Part shown: in pieces, positions 1 through 7,649 of the stretch
Position numbering within the stretch: position 1 is the first letter of the stretch
Layout of the letters: each line of letters opens with the position of its first letter
NCBI GenBank assembly: GCA_900550735.1
Contig: URTD01000016.1
Location: 1-20,331 of the forward strand
From: an uncultured Collinsella sp.
Lineage (GTDB): Bacteria > Actinomycetota > Coriobacteriia > Coriobacteriales > Coriobacteriaceae
DNA length: 20,331 nucleotides
Direction of reading: 5' to 3'
Position numbers and translations under genes: made by a program
The notes under the pieces: generated by a model
What the model saw: only the letters and a program-made list of their open reading frames with translations
The model's database searches: none
What the model was told of the DNA's origin: nothing

Positions 1-633
1 GCCCTGGAGCTGATGGCCGGCTGGGGGCTGAAAGTCAGCGAGCGCCGCCTGGCCATCGACGAGGTGGCCGAGGCGGGCGTGAGCGCCGATCACATCCATG
101 AGCTGTGCGAGCGCGACCATTGCGGTTGCGATGAAGACGAGGACGAGCACGAACACGGACATGGCCACGATCACGGTCATGAGGACGAGCATGAACACCA
201 TGATGGCCACGGTCACTCCCACTCTCACGAGGGCGCGCCCCTCCTGTCGATTATTCGCAGCGCCATCTCGCACACCGTGCAGGTATCGGTATTCATTTTT
301 CTGGTGACGCTGATTCTGGTCGCCGTGCTCGAGACCTTCGGCGAGTCCGCGATCGAGCAGTTCCTGCGTGGCAACGAGACGCTCGCCGTCCTGGGTTCGG
401 CGCTTGTCGGCCTGATTCCCAACTGCTCGGCCAGCGTCGTCATCACACAACTGTACCTGGAAGGCGCGCTGCAGCTGGCCCCGATGCTCGCCGGCACGCT
501 CATCTCTGCTGGTGTGGGCTACCTGGTGCTGTTCCGCACCAACCGCAGCGCCCGCGAAAACGTCCTGTTCCTGATCATGATGTACGTCATCGGTGCCGGC
601 TGGGGCCTCATCCTATCCGCCGTTGGCCTTTAA
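1..633 (+). CDS. Putative heavy-metal/manganese exporter, 3' part (ArsP_2-like)
   Basis: The reading frame is open from base 1, so the gene starts upstream of the window; the first ATG inside (13) need not be the true start. The visible part has a Cys- and Asp/Glu-rich stretch, then about 30 residues dominated by His with Asp, Glu and Gly, then three to four hydrophobic segments including the motif GLIPNCSASVVITQLYLEGA. A polytopic membrane protein whose two halves are joined by a His-rich cytoplasmic loop fits the 'putative 10TM heavy-metal exporter' family (ArsP_2), annotated in databases as an arsenic or manganese efflux protein. The His/acidic loop probably binds divalent metal (inference). 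The substrate cannot be decided from sequence, and any upstream manganese riboswitch would lie outside the window. It converges with the yaiI operon. Confidence 0.7.
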   Translation, partial: ALELMAGWGLKVSERRLAIDEVAEAGVSADHIHELCERDHCGCDEDEDEHEHGHGHDHGHEDEHEHHDGHGHSHSHEGAPLLSIIRSAISHTVQVSVFIFLVTLILVAVLETFGESAIEQFLRGNETLAVLGSALVGLIPNCSASVVITQLYLEGALQLAPMLAGTLISAGVGYLVLFRTNRSARENVLFLIMMYVIGAGWGLILSAVGL

Positions 634-664
634 GTAGATTATTGGGATATGTCTTACGATCTAC
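634..664. repeat. Short palindromic element, degenerate copy
   Basis: GTAGAT (634-639) and ATCTAC (659-664) form an inverted repeat directly after the exporter stop codon. Total span (31 bases), arm sequence and the central ATGTC resemble the better-preserved element at 704-734, so this looks like a decayed copy. The arms are too short for a convincing terminator. Confidence 0.4.
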
Positions 665-690
665 CCCTGTGACCAGGGCATTCCCCGCTG

Positions 691-737
691 CCAAAACAAA
701 AAGGTAGATTTTTAGGCATGTCCCAAAAATCTACCTT
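691..737 (-). terminator. Palindromic intrinsic terminator of the yaiI operon
   Basis: A perfect 13-bp inverted repeat (701-713 with 725-737; arm AAGGTAGATTTTT) encloses an 11-base loop. On the minus strand it begins two bases after the yaiI stop, its loop reads GGGACATGCCT, and it is followed by TTTGTTTTGG (700-691). Stem plus T-rich tail fits a Rho-independent terminator, although the stem is unusually AT-rich. It may also act for the converging exporter gene. Confidence 0.7.
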
Positions 738-739
738 GG

Positions 740-1222
740 TTAGCGCAGCAGCTCGGTGAGGTTGCGTTTAAAGCGGGCGCGATCTTCGCTGGTAAATGCC
801 GCCGGTCCGCGAGTGCGTCCGCCGGCGCGGCGCACCTTCTTTTCCTCGTGGCGAATAAACAACTGCATGTCGATGGTCGCTTTGTCGTAGACGCGCCCGC
901 GCACACCGATGGCGGCGGCATCGCGCCCGAGCACCATGCTCGCCAAGCCAATGTCCTGCGTCACGACTACGTCGCCCGCCTGCAGGCGTTCGACAATGGC
1001 AAAGTCGGCGCTGTCGGCGCCCACGCTCACATCGAGCGTCGTGACCCAAAAGCCGCGTCGCGCGTGCTCGGCATCACGCGGGTCGTCGCGGCGAATGTGC
1101 CGTTCCAGGTTTTGCGTGCTGTTGCCGGCGATAACAACGGCGACGCCCGCCCGCCGCGCGCAATCAATTGACTCGCGCGTGACCGGGCAGGCGTCGGCAT
1201 CAATAAAGAGCGTTCGCGGCAT
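740..1222 (-). CDS. yaiI: YaiI/YqxD family protein (UPF0178, DUF188)
   Basis: The 160-residue product has the family hallmarks: an N-terminal FIDADACPV motif (Asp8, Asp10, Cys12), GADSADFAIV at about 68-77, VVTQDIGLA at 86-94, and the C-terminal signature GGRTRGPAAFTSEDRARF (134-151). The fold is PIN/NYN-like with clustered acidic residues, which suggests a metal-dependent nuclease or RNA-related role, but no activity is established. Its ATG directly abuts the TAG stop of the upstream DUF308 gene with no good ribosome binding site of its own, so translation is probably coupled. Length is normal for the family. Confidence 0.9.
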   Translation of the reverse strand: MPRTLFIDADACPVTRESIDCARRAGVAVVIAGNSTQNLERHIRRDDPRDAEHARRGFWVTTLDVSVGADSADFAIVERLQAGDVVVTQDIGLASMVLGRDAAAIGVRGRVYDKATIDMQLFIRHEEKKVRRAGGRTRGPAAFTSEDRARFKRNLTELLR

Positions 1223-1825
1223 CTAGTGCACCAGTTTGCCAAATTGAATAGCGCGAACAATCAGCGTAACGCCAAACACCAGCAGCGCGGCGCCGCTAAA
1301 GATAACGAGCATCTTGGCCGACCACAGCGGATAGATAAACACGAACATGCCGGCGATGATGGAAAGTGCGCCGCTCAGGATGGCGAGGGCACGGTTGGAC
1401 GAAAGCTCGGACTCCAGAATGGACATGACACCTTCGACAATCCAGCCAAAGCCGGCCACGATAACCACCATCGTGGTGAGCGTCGCGGTCGAGAAGGCCT
1501 GGTTGCGCAGGATTATGACGCCGCCCAAGATAATGAGTAGGTTGGAGATGATGCTCGTCACGCGCCAGCCGGTGGGCAGCAGTGGCTCGAAAACAGCGGT
1601 AAACAGCCTGATCGCGGCCGTGATCACAAAGTAGAAGCCCAAGACGGTCGTTAGGAAGACGAGGGACTTGGCGGGCGCAAACAGCAGTGCGATGCCGGCG
1701 ACGAGCGCCAAGACGCCCGTGATGGCGTAAATCCAGCGCACGGCCTTGACGGCCTTGCCTGCCATGCTTTTCTCGTCAAATCCAAACTGGCTCGATTTTT
1801 GGTCATCGTTCTTGAAGATGCCCAT
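1223..1825 (-). CDS. HdeD/DUF308 family membrane protein
   Basis: A 200-residue protein with a short charged cytoplasmic N-terminus (about 28 residues) followed by six hydrophobic segments in three hairpins, the usual layout of DUF308/HdeD proteins. HdeD contributes to acid resistance in E. coli; in other bacteria the family role is unknown, so an envelope-stress function is only inference. The start is well supported: ATG at 1825 is preceded on the minus strand by AAAGGAG with 5-base spacing. It is the first gene of a two-gene unit with yaiI. Confidence 0.85.
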   Translation of the reverse strand: MGIFKNDDQKSSQFGFDEKSMAGKAVKAVRWIYAITGVLALVAGIALLFAPAKSLVFLTTVLGFYFVITAAIRLFTAVFEPLLPTGWRVTSIISNLLIILGGVIILRNQAFSTATLTTMVVIVAGFGWIVEGVMSILESELSSNRALAILSGALSIIAGMFVFIYPLWSAKMLVIFSGAALLVFGVTLIVRAIQFGKLVH

Positions 1826-2060
1826 AATGTCTCCTTTCCGTGCGGCGTAAGCCTTGATTGTTACAACCAGTATCGCCTAAAGGCGCTGGCGTATGGGTCG
1901 GGGAGGGCGAAACGTAACCCAAAGGTCCCGAATTGTTTCCGTTGTTCCCCACGTCGCGATTTTCTATTCAACAGGTGTAGAACATTGCAGCCCTGTTCGT
2001 TATTGCCTACGTTTTAGGTTAGATTTTCCTAAGGACAATTGGCTTGTATTGGGGGTCCCT

Positions 2061-2732
2061 ATGAACGAAGCAGTTCCCGCAGCGCCGGTAAGCGCTGAGT
2101 CGATGGCAAAGCAGGGTTGCGAAAAGCTCGGCTTGGACGCGTTTGATGCGTTGGTTCGCTGCGCCCGCACGTGCCGTCGCTTTGACGAGTCCATGCGCAT
2201 GCCGCGCGAGTTTTTGCTCGAGCTGGCGGAACTTGCGCACCTGGCTCCCTGTGGTGCCAATGCTCAGCGTCTGCGTTTTCATGTGGTAAGCGGTGCAGAG
2301 GACTGCGCGCGTGTATTTGACGAGCTTGCATGGGCCGGTGCGCTCAAGGATTGGCCGGGTCCCGATGAGGGCGAGCGCCCGACCGGCTACATCGCGATTC
2401 TTGCTGAGCGCGCCGTTCCGGGCAAGCCCGCCGCTCCCATTACCGAGGTCGACACGGGCATTGCCGCGCAGACGATGATGCTCGCCGCCCGCAGCGCCAC
2501 GCCCGAGGTGGCAGCCTGCATGTTCAAGGCCTTTACGCCCCACGCGATCGATGCCATGGGGCTCGATAACGACAAGTATGAGCTCAAGCTGATCATGGCG
2601 TTTGGCGTTCCGGCCGAGACACAGGTGATCGATGCGATCGATTCCAACCCCGACGGCTCCATCAATTATTGGCGCGACGAGGCGCGGGTGCACCACGTAC
2701 CCAAGCGTCCGCTTGCCGACGTGCTGCTGTAG
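2061..2732 (+). CDS. Nitroreductase family protein
   Basis: The 223-residue product resembles FMN-dependent nitroreductases: RCARTCRRFDES (33-44) matches the N-terminal FMN-phosphate-binding Arg-rich motif, LAPCGANAQRLRF (61-73) matches the family's substrate/FMN motif, and DTGIAAQTMMLAA (131-143) is the conserved central helix. The usual Gly-rich segment after it (G-x-G-x-C) is altered to TPEVAACMFKAF. Such enzymes use NAD(P)H to reduce nitro compounds, quinones or flavins; the true substrate is unknown. The frame is open further upstream (from 1893), but ATG 2061 is preceded by a G-rich site (GGGGG) and gives the family's usual length. It converges with murT-gatD. Confidence 0.8.
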   Translation: MNEAVPAAPVSAESMAKQGCEKLGLDAFDALVRCARTCRRFDESMRMPREFLLELAELAHLAPCGANAQRLRFHVVSGAEDCARVFDELAWAGALKDWPGPDEGERPTGYIAILAERAVPGKPAAPITEVDTGIAAQTMMLAARSATPEVAACMFKAFTPHAIDAMGLDNDKYELKLIMAFGVPAETQVIDAIDSNPDGSINYWRDEARVHHVPKRPLADVLL

Positions 2733-2762
2733 TTGTGCGTCGTTGCGGTGCAATCCGGCGGC

Positions 2763-2798
2763 AAAATCACCACAAAGGCTCCTGTCCCCTTTGTGGTG
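2763..2798 (-). terminator. Palindromic terminator downstream of murT-gatD
   Basis: A perfect 11-bp inverted repeat (2768-2778 with 2788-2798; arm CACCACAAAGG) encloses a 9-base loop. Read on the minus strand it lies 8 bases after the murT-gatD stop, the loop side contains GGGGACAGG, and ATTTTGC follows (2767-2761), which suits an intrinsic terminator. The GGGACA core is shared with the element at 701-737. Confidence 0.65.
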
Positions 2799-2806
2799 GT
2801 AGGGCG

Positions 2807-4984
2807 CTAGGGGAGGAGCTTCATGGCGGCGTCGTGGGCGGCGTGCTCGTAGGTGTCGTCGAGGGTTTTGAGCGGCAGCAGGGCCGTGGCCTGCGCATCG
2901 CCGCGGCGCTCGAGGGCATGGGCGATCAGCCAGTCGGCGAGTTCGGGGTTTTTGGGCAGCGCCGGCCCGTGCAGGTACGTGCCGATGACGCCCTTGTAGA
3001 TCAGACCCTCAAGGCCATCGTCGCCGTTGTTGCCGGTGCCCGCGACGACGGACGTTCCGAGCGGCGTTGCCTCCGCGTCGAGCAGGGTGCGACCTCCATG
3101 GTTCTCGAATCCCACAAAGGGCTCAGGTGCCAGATCGGTTTTGACGGCTACGTTGCCGATCAGGCGATCGGAGCCACGTACGGTTTCGGCGGCAATGACG
3201 CCCAGGCCCTCGATGCGATTTTCGCCCATATAGTACGAACGGCCGAGTAGCTGATAGCTGCCACAGATGGCAAGCAGTGAGCCGCCATCCTCAACATAGG
3301 CCGCGACCTTGTCTTTTTGGGCGAGCAGCTCGTGTGCCACGGCTAGCTGGTCGCGGTCGGAGCCGCCACCCATCATGACGATATCGGCATCGGTCAAATC
3401 AAGCGTTTCGCCCATACGGACCTCGTCCACGCGCACGGGAATGCCACGCCAGGCGCAGCGGCGCTCGAGGGCGATGACGTTGCCGCCGTCGCCGTAGAGG
3501 TTAAGGGCATCGGGATACAGGTAGACGATGCGCAGCGGGCGCGAAAGCTCGACTGGCGCGATACCGACAGGAAGAGCGCTGCCGTCGGCACGGGCTACGG
3601 CGCGCCCAGCAACAGCGTCGGCGGTGGCGCCTTTCAGCCCGTCGAGCTCCTTGACCAGCGGCGGGAAGGCCGTGTAGTTGGCGACGGCGTAGAAGGTGTC
3701 ATCGGCGGCCTCGTCTGCCACGGCGCCAATTGCCTGCGCGACGTCCGAGATAATCGCGGCATCGATGCCGGCGTACTTGAGGCGCACCTGCATGTCGTGC
3801 GCGCGCGTGCCTCCGGCAAAGGCGACAAGACCCGGCGTGTCGGCGATGCGCTCAAAGTCGACGTCGTGGATCCACGATACATCGTGGCCGTCGGCGTCGT
3901 TGTCGTTGAGGAAGAAAGCGCAGAGTCTGCCGCCTGCCGTCTTGATGGACTGGATTTGTCGATCGAAGCCTACGGGATTTTTGGCCAGGTTTGCCTCGAC
4001 GGTACGGCCGGCGATCTCCCAGCGGCCCATGCGTCCGCCGGCGGGGACATAGGCATCGAGCGTGGGCTGCAGATGCGCCGCGTCTACGCCCAGCTCGCGC
4101 GCCGCAAAGAAGGCGGCGGCAACGTTGTAGACCATGTACAGGCCGTTGTAGCGCGTGGCGATGTGTACGGCAGCTGCGTCGGACGCAGATCCAAAGACCA
4201 GGTCAAAGCCGTAGCCGTCGCAGCCGAGCTCCACGCCCGTCACACGGCGGACCAGTGCGGGGCGTGCCCAACCGCACGAGGGGCAATGGTAGGCGCCGAG
4301 TTGACCATACTGCACATAGTCGTACTCCAACGGCGCGTTGCACTGCGAGCAAAAACGCGAGTCGCTAATGCGATCGGACTCGGTGCCCGTGGCGCCGTCG
4401 ATGCCAAAGGCGATGCTCGTGTTAGGGACGCGCGCGGCAATCGAGGCGCACAGCGGGTCGTCGGCGTTGTAGATAAGCGTTGTTGTCGGCGAGAGCTCCA
4501 ACGCATGGGCGATGACCTCCTGGGTGTGATCGATCTCGCCGTAGCGGTCTAGCTGGTCGCGGAACAGGTTGAGTAGCACAAAGTACGTCGGCTTGAGCTT
4601 GGGCAGAACGCGTACGGTGTAGAGCTCGTCACACTCAAAAACGCCCACGCGCTTGCCGCTGCTGGTGTGCCTAAGGCCGCCGCGGGCCTCGAGCAGTGCA
4701 CCCACCACGCCCGGCTCCATGTTGTTGCCGGCGCGGTTGCATACCACGGTGGCGCCGCTGGCGGCAACGGCGTCGGCGATGAGGTTGGAGGTGGTGGTCT
4801 TGCCATTAGTACCGGTGATCACCACGCTGCGGTCGACAAGGCCGGCGAGGTCGCTCAGCAGCTCGGGGTCGATCTTCATGGCGATGCGGCCGGGGAGTAC
4901 GCCGCCCTGGCGCTTAAGGACGGAGCGCAGTCCCCAGCGAGCGATATCGCTCGAGGTGCAGGCAAGAGATGAGCGGAGGTTCAT
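2807..4984 (-). CDS. murT-gatD: Fused MurT-GatD, lipid II isoglutaminyl synthase
   Basis: One 725-residue frame carries both subunits of the enzyme that amidates the stem-peptide D-glutamate of lipid II to D-isoglutamine, at the inner face of the membrane. Residues about 15-455 are MurT: P-loop GTNGKTT (58-64), NLFRDQLDRYGE (139-150), a four-Cys zinc ribbon (Cys212, Cys215, Cys234, Cys237), and the C-terminal DUF1727 region with NLAKNPVG and DNDADGHDVSWIHD (361-374). Residues about 483-700 are GatD, a class I glutamine amidotransferase: nucleophile Cys574 in LAICGSYQ, His672 in GTYLHGPALP, and GFENHGGRT (625-633). In known two-subunit enzymes an Asp of MurT completes the GatD triad; Asp368 or Asp374 is the likely counterpart. 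The linker is about 455-482. Most organisms encode two separate proteins. It lies 45 bases downstream of the TPR pair with no terminator between. Confidence 0.92.
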   Translation of the reverse strand: MNLRSSLACTSSDIARWGLRSVLKRQGGVLPGRIAMKIDPELLSDLAGLVDRSVVITGTNGKTTTSNLIADAVAASGATVVCNRAGNNMEPGVVGALLEARGGLRHTSSGKRVGVFECDELYTVRVLPKLKPTYFVLLNLFRDQLDRYGEIDHTQEVIAHALELSPTTTLIYNADDPLCASIAARVPNTSIAFGIDGATGTESDRISDSRFCSQCNAPLEYDYVQYGQLGAYHCPSCGWARPALVRRVTGVELGCDGYGFDLVFGSASDAAAVHIATRYNGLYMVYNVAAAFFAARELGVDAAHLQPTLDAYVPAGGRMGRWEIAGRTVEANLAKNPVGFDRQIQSIKTAGGRLCAFFLNDNDADGHDVSWIHDVDFERIADTPGLVAFAGGTRAHDMQVRLKYAGIDAAIISDVAQAIGAVADEAADDTFYAVANYTAFPPLVKELDGLKGATADAVAGRAVARADGSALPVGIAPVELSRPLRIVYLYPDALNLYGDGGNVIALERRCAWRGIPVRVDEVRMGETLDLTDADIVMMGGGSDRDQLAVAHELLAQKDKVAAYVEDGGSLLAICGSYQLLGRSYYMGENRIEGLGVIAAETVRGSDRLIGNVAVKTDLAPEPFVGFENHGGRTLLDAEATPLGTSVVAGTGNNGDDGLEGLIYKGVIGTYLHGPALPKNPELADWLIAHALERRGDAQATALLPLKTLDDTYEHAAHDAAMKLLP

Positions 4985-5029
4985 GAATCCGTTCCTAACG
5001 TAAACGACATGGTCGGGTCGAGTGCGTCA

Positions 5030-6073
5030 CTAAAATCCGTAGCGGCGCGCAAATTCCTGGGCAAGCTGCGATACATCTTCGCAGGCGTTGGCCCAGGGGG
5101 CAAAGTCGGGGGTATCCGAGATGATGCCGTCCGCTTCCCAAACGGCCTGGTGCGAAAGATCCCAGGGATCGCGTGGCTCGGGCCGGCAGGGAAGGTACGG
5201 TGTCTGGTACATGGGGTTCAGCAAGAAGAACGCACCGCCCTCGCAACGGTTAGCGAACTCACGCAGCGCACGCACCGCCGGACGCATCTTGTTCGTTTTG
5301 AACAAGAGGATGGTGCGGGCGAGCAGATACCAAGGAGAGTTCTCGAGCGCGTCAGCCCCGATCTCTTCCTCGAGCTGGTGGGCCAGGGCAAAAAAGCCGT
5401 CCTGGTCTTCCAGACGAGCGAGGGCGAGCAACACGGTGCCTGCGGCTCGGCTGGGGTAGCCTTCCGCCTTAAGGACGCGGCGGGCGTAGTTGGCGGCAGC
5501 ACGGTAGCGGGCGCTCGCCATGCACAGCTGCGAGATGGCCTCGAGCGTGTGGAGCCACCCGATAAGAGCCGGCTCGCTCACGGTGAGCTCTGCCGCCGTC
5601 ACGCCGTCCGTCAAAACTTTGTTGGCCCAGTAGTGCGGGGCTTCCATGTCGAACCCGGGCACGCTTTGCTGCAGGTAATCGGCCGTGGTCGCCTCGAGCT
5701 TCATTAGGTCGCCCAGGCAGGCGTCAACGGGCGTGTCGGCCAGGATGATGGCGAGCAGCTGGGCATCGAGGACATACGCATCGACGCGGACGATCTTGAG
5801 CAGCTCATCGCGCATATCGTCGAACAGGCGGTTGCGCGTCTGTTCAAACTCCTCATCGCTGCCCATGTCCTCGATGCGATGGAGCTCGTCGAGCAGGTGG
5901 CGATGAACACCGGCATAGGACAGCAGCGCCTGGGCATGCTCGGTCTGCGCATACTTGTGAGGGTTGACGCTTACGTCGTTATGGACAAGCTCGCGTGCTG
6001 CATCGGTGAGCTCGGGGTGCGACGCAACGTAGGCGCGCTCCAGGTAGGCGGGGATGTAGACGCTCGGATCCAT
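5030..6073 (-). CDS. TPR-like helical-repeat protein, second of a tandem pair
   Basis: A 347-residue soluble, predicted all-helical protein with no signal peptide or membrane segment. Repeat-like pieces include ARYRAAANYARRVLKAEGYP (188-207) and the helices around 243-275. A Pro- and aromatic-rich segment, NPMYQTPYLPCRPEPRDPWD (286-305), breaks the helices. The order RYR..., PYL, DPW recurs in the upstream neighbour, so the two are probably ancient paralogues. Its ATG shares one base with the TAA of that gene (TAATG), preceded by GGGAGGAG, so the two are translated together. The function is not recognised; a scaffold role is inferred only from the TPR-like architecture. It lies 45 bases upstream of murT-gatD. 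Confidence 0.75.
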   Translation of the reverse strand: MDPSVYIPAYLERAYVASHPELTDAARELVHNDVSVNPHKYAQTEHAQALLSYAGVHRHLLDELHRIEDMGSDEEFEQTRNRLFDDMRDELLKIVRVDAYVLDAQLLAIILADTPVDACLGDLMKLEATTADYLQQSVPGFDMEAPHYWANKVLTDGVTAAELTVSEPALIGWLHTLEAISQLCMASARYRAAANYARRVLKAEGYPSRAAGTVLLALARLEDQDGFFALAHQLEEEIGADALENSPWYLLARTILLFKTNKMRPAVRALREFANRCEGGAFFLLNPMYQTPYLPCRPEPRDPWDLSHQAVWEADGIISDTPDFAPWANACEDVSQLAQEFARRYGF

Positions 6074-7149
6074 TAGAGGTCTCCTCCCTTAAACGGCAAA
6101 CCCTGCTCGGCCGCCCGCAGTATGCGCTCATCGATTTGGGAACGCACGATATCGTTGGTGGCGACCCAGGCGGCAAAGCTGGCGTTGTCGGGGGCGCCCA
6201 AGCCCTCTTGCAGTACCGGCGTCGCCTCGGACAGCGCAAGGACAAGCTCGTCGGTGGAGCCCACGCCCACGTTGACGCGGGCATAGACGCCATCGGGAAA
6301 CTCGGTTTGGAAATAGAGCGCCTCGGCTGCGTGTGGGCACGAGCGTGCAAGGATGCGCAAGTAGTGCTCGGCACCCTCGTAGTCCAGCTCGCGCCAGGCA
6401 GCGCTCATCAGCGCGATGAGCGTCCATGGGTCCAAGTCGCGCTCCGCGTCCTTGGGACGACGGCGTAGCGGCGTGTTGGTGAGATAGGGGACGGAGTGGG
6501 CAGAGCGAAAGCGCTTGAGCTCCTCGGCGGGGTATTCGAGCTTCGCCATGGCGAGCATCGCGGTGTGACGGACGCCGGCCGGATCGTTGGGGGCAAAGTC
6601 GAGGCTGCAGTTTGCGGCTTCGAGCGACATGCGATAGCGGCCGCTAATGAGGGCGCGCGACGCAAGGGCGGCAAGCCAGCGCAGGTAGGGGCGGCGCATA
6701 AGGTCGCCTGCGGCCTCACGCTCGTAGGGGTCCTGCGCCGAGGCGATCTTGAGTGCCAGGTCGTGCTCGACTTCATCGCGCTTGGATACCAGGTACTGTA
6801 CGTACTCCTCGTTGGAGTTGGCGGTGAGGGCGGCCAGCATGCGCTGGGCATCCCAGTTGGTGGGGTCGAGCGCGGCTGCCTCGCGAAGCATGTTCTCGGC
6901 AGCGGCCTCTTCTTGCTCTGCCTGGGTATCGTCAGGGATAAAGGGAATGCGGTAGTCGACAGCCTCGACCACCTTGGCAATGAGGTGCCCGGCGCGGTCG
7001 CGGTCGTGCACGATGAGCGGCGCGGGGTTGCGGGTGAATTGTTCCATCAGACGCTCTACGGCGGCACCGTCGGTGAGCGGGATATTGTCGCGGCGCAAGG
7101 CCTCAAGAACGAGGCGATGGCAATCCTCTTGAATGGGATCGAATGCCAT
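6073..7149 (-). CDS. TPR-repeat protein, first of a tandem pair
   Basis: A 358-residue soluble helical protein. Residues 84-109 (AENMLREAAALDPTNWDAQRMLAALT) and 170-212 (containing FAPNDPAGVR, a common TPR turn) are the clearest tetratricopeptide repeats. A Glu/Ala-rich stretch lies near 77-92, and the motifs GRYR (170-173), PYL (221-223) and DPW (240-242) match the downstream paralogue. The chosen start, ATG at 7149, has AAAGGAGG four bases upstream; an in-frame ATG at 7179 would add ten residues but has no ribosome binding site. A TATATA at 7192-7187 could be the -10 box. It is the first gene of the unit leading to murT-gatD. Function unknown. Confidence 0.78.
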   Translation of the reverse strand: MAFDPIQEDCHRLVLEALRRDNIPLTDGAAVERLMEQFTRNPAPLIVHDRDRAGHLIAKVVEAVDYRIPFIPDDTQAEQEEAAAENMLREAAALDPTNWDAQRMLAALTANSNEEYVQYLVSKRDEVEHDLALKIASAQDPYEREAAGDLMRRPYLRWLAALASRALISGRYRMSLEAANCSLDFAPNDPAGVRHTAMLAMAKLEYPAEELKRFRSAHSVPYLTNTPLRRRPKDAERDLDPWTLIALMSAAWRELDYEGAEHYLRILARSCPHAAEALYFQTEFPDGVYARVNVGVGSTDELVLALSEATPVLQEGLGAPDNASFAAWVATNDIVRSQIDERILRAAEQGLPFKGGDL

Positions 7150-7519
7150 GGGGCCTCCTTTGCTGCGGTTAGGGTTCAAATGTCTCTATATAAGGTTCTA
7201 GTTTACCCGCATGTGGCACACCGGGGGTGCCGCACTTGGACATGCACCTTTGCACCACGAAGACGGATGTCGCACAAATGTCGGCACCTTGGACGACTGA
7301 GTGGTATCACGATGCCGCAAACGGTCGATTTTTGGCGGCGAGCGGGGCACATTTTGGAGGGCCACAATCCTGCCCGGGATATGTGGTCAACCTTGATAAA
7401 ACGTTTGCCCAGCTTGGGAGTATGAATGCCCCACAAGGGTCTTCAGGGATAGAAAAAACGTTTCATCATTGTCGGCTTTAGGTGAATAACTGACCAACCA
7501 GAACGGTAGAATAATGTTT

Positions 7520-7543
7520 GTCTGAGCGTTGAGACGTTTAGAC
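7520..7543. promoter_or_regulatory. Imperfect dyad, candidate operator upstream of adh
   Basis: GTCTGAGCGT (7520-7529) and ACGTTTAGAC (7534-7543) match as inverted repeats at 8 of 10 positions around a 4-base centre. A 24-base dyad of this shape, about 107 bases before the adh start, could bind a dimeric regulator. It does not resemble a Rex site. There is no direct evidence of binding. Confidence 0.35.
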
Positions 7544-7582
7544 ATCGCGCATTGTCATCGCCGGCAACGCGCAAAACGGTCC

Positions 7583-7609
7583 TAACGGAGCCAATCGGGT
7601 GCTCCGTTA
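7583..7609 (+). promoter_or_regulatory. Hairpin in the adh leader
   Basis: TAACGGAGC (7583-7591) and GCTCCGTTA (7601-7609) form a perfect 9-bp stem with a 9-base loop, 40 bases before the adh start. No T-run follows, so it is not a simple terminator. It may stabilise the mRNA or regulate translation of adh. Confidence 0.4.
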
Positions 7610-7649
7610 TATACGCAAGTCTAAGAGGGGCTTGTTTAGGAGGCACAGT

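Larger units (their letters stand above)
7150..7649. other. Intergenic region between the TPR operon and adh
   Basis: About 500 bases with no gene I can support. The short frames at 7227-7481 (+) and 7203-7436 (-) have no convincing ribosome binding site and no recognisable protein. The left end holds the TPR-operon leader and its TATATA box. The rest contains two copies of the palindrome AAACGTTT (7399-7406 and 7456-7463), a third related GACGTTTA (7533-7540), an imperfect dyad (7520-7543) and a hairpin (7583-7609). It is most simply a divergent regulatory region with a long adh leader. Confidence 0.55.

Noticed and set aside
7227..7481. 84-codon frame in the adh upstream region
   Set aside because: No Shine-Dalgarno, no recognisable domain and overlap with an opposite-strand frame of similar size; treated as regulatory sequence.
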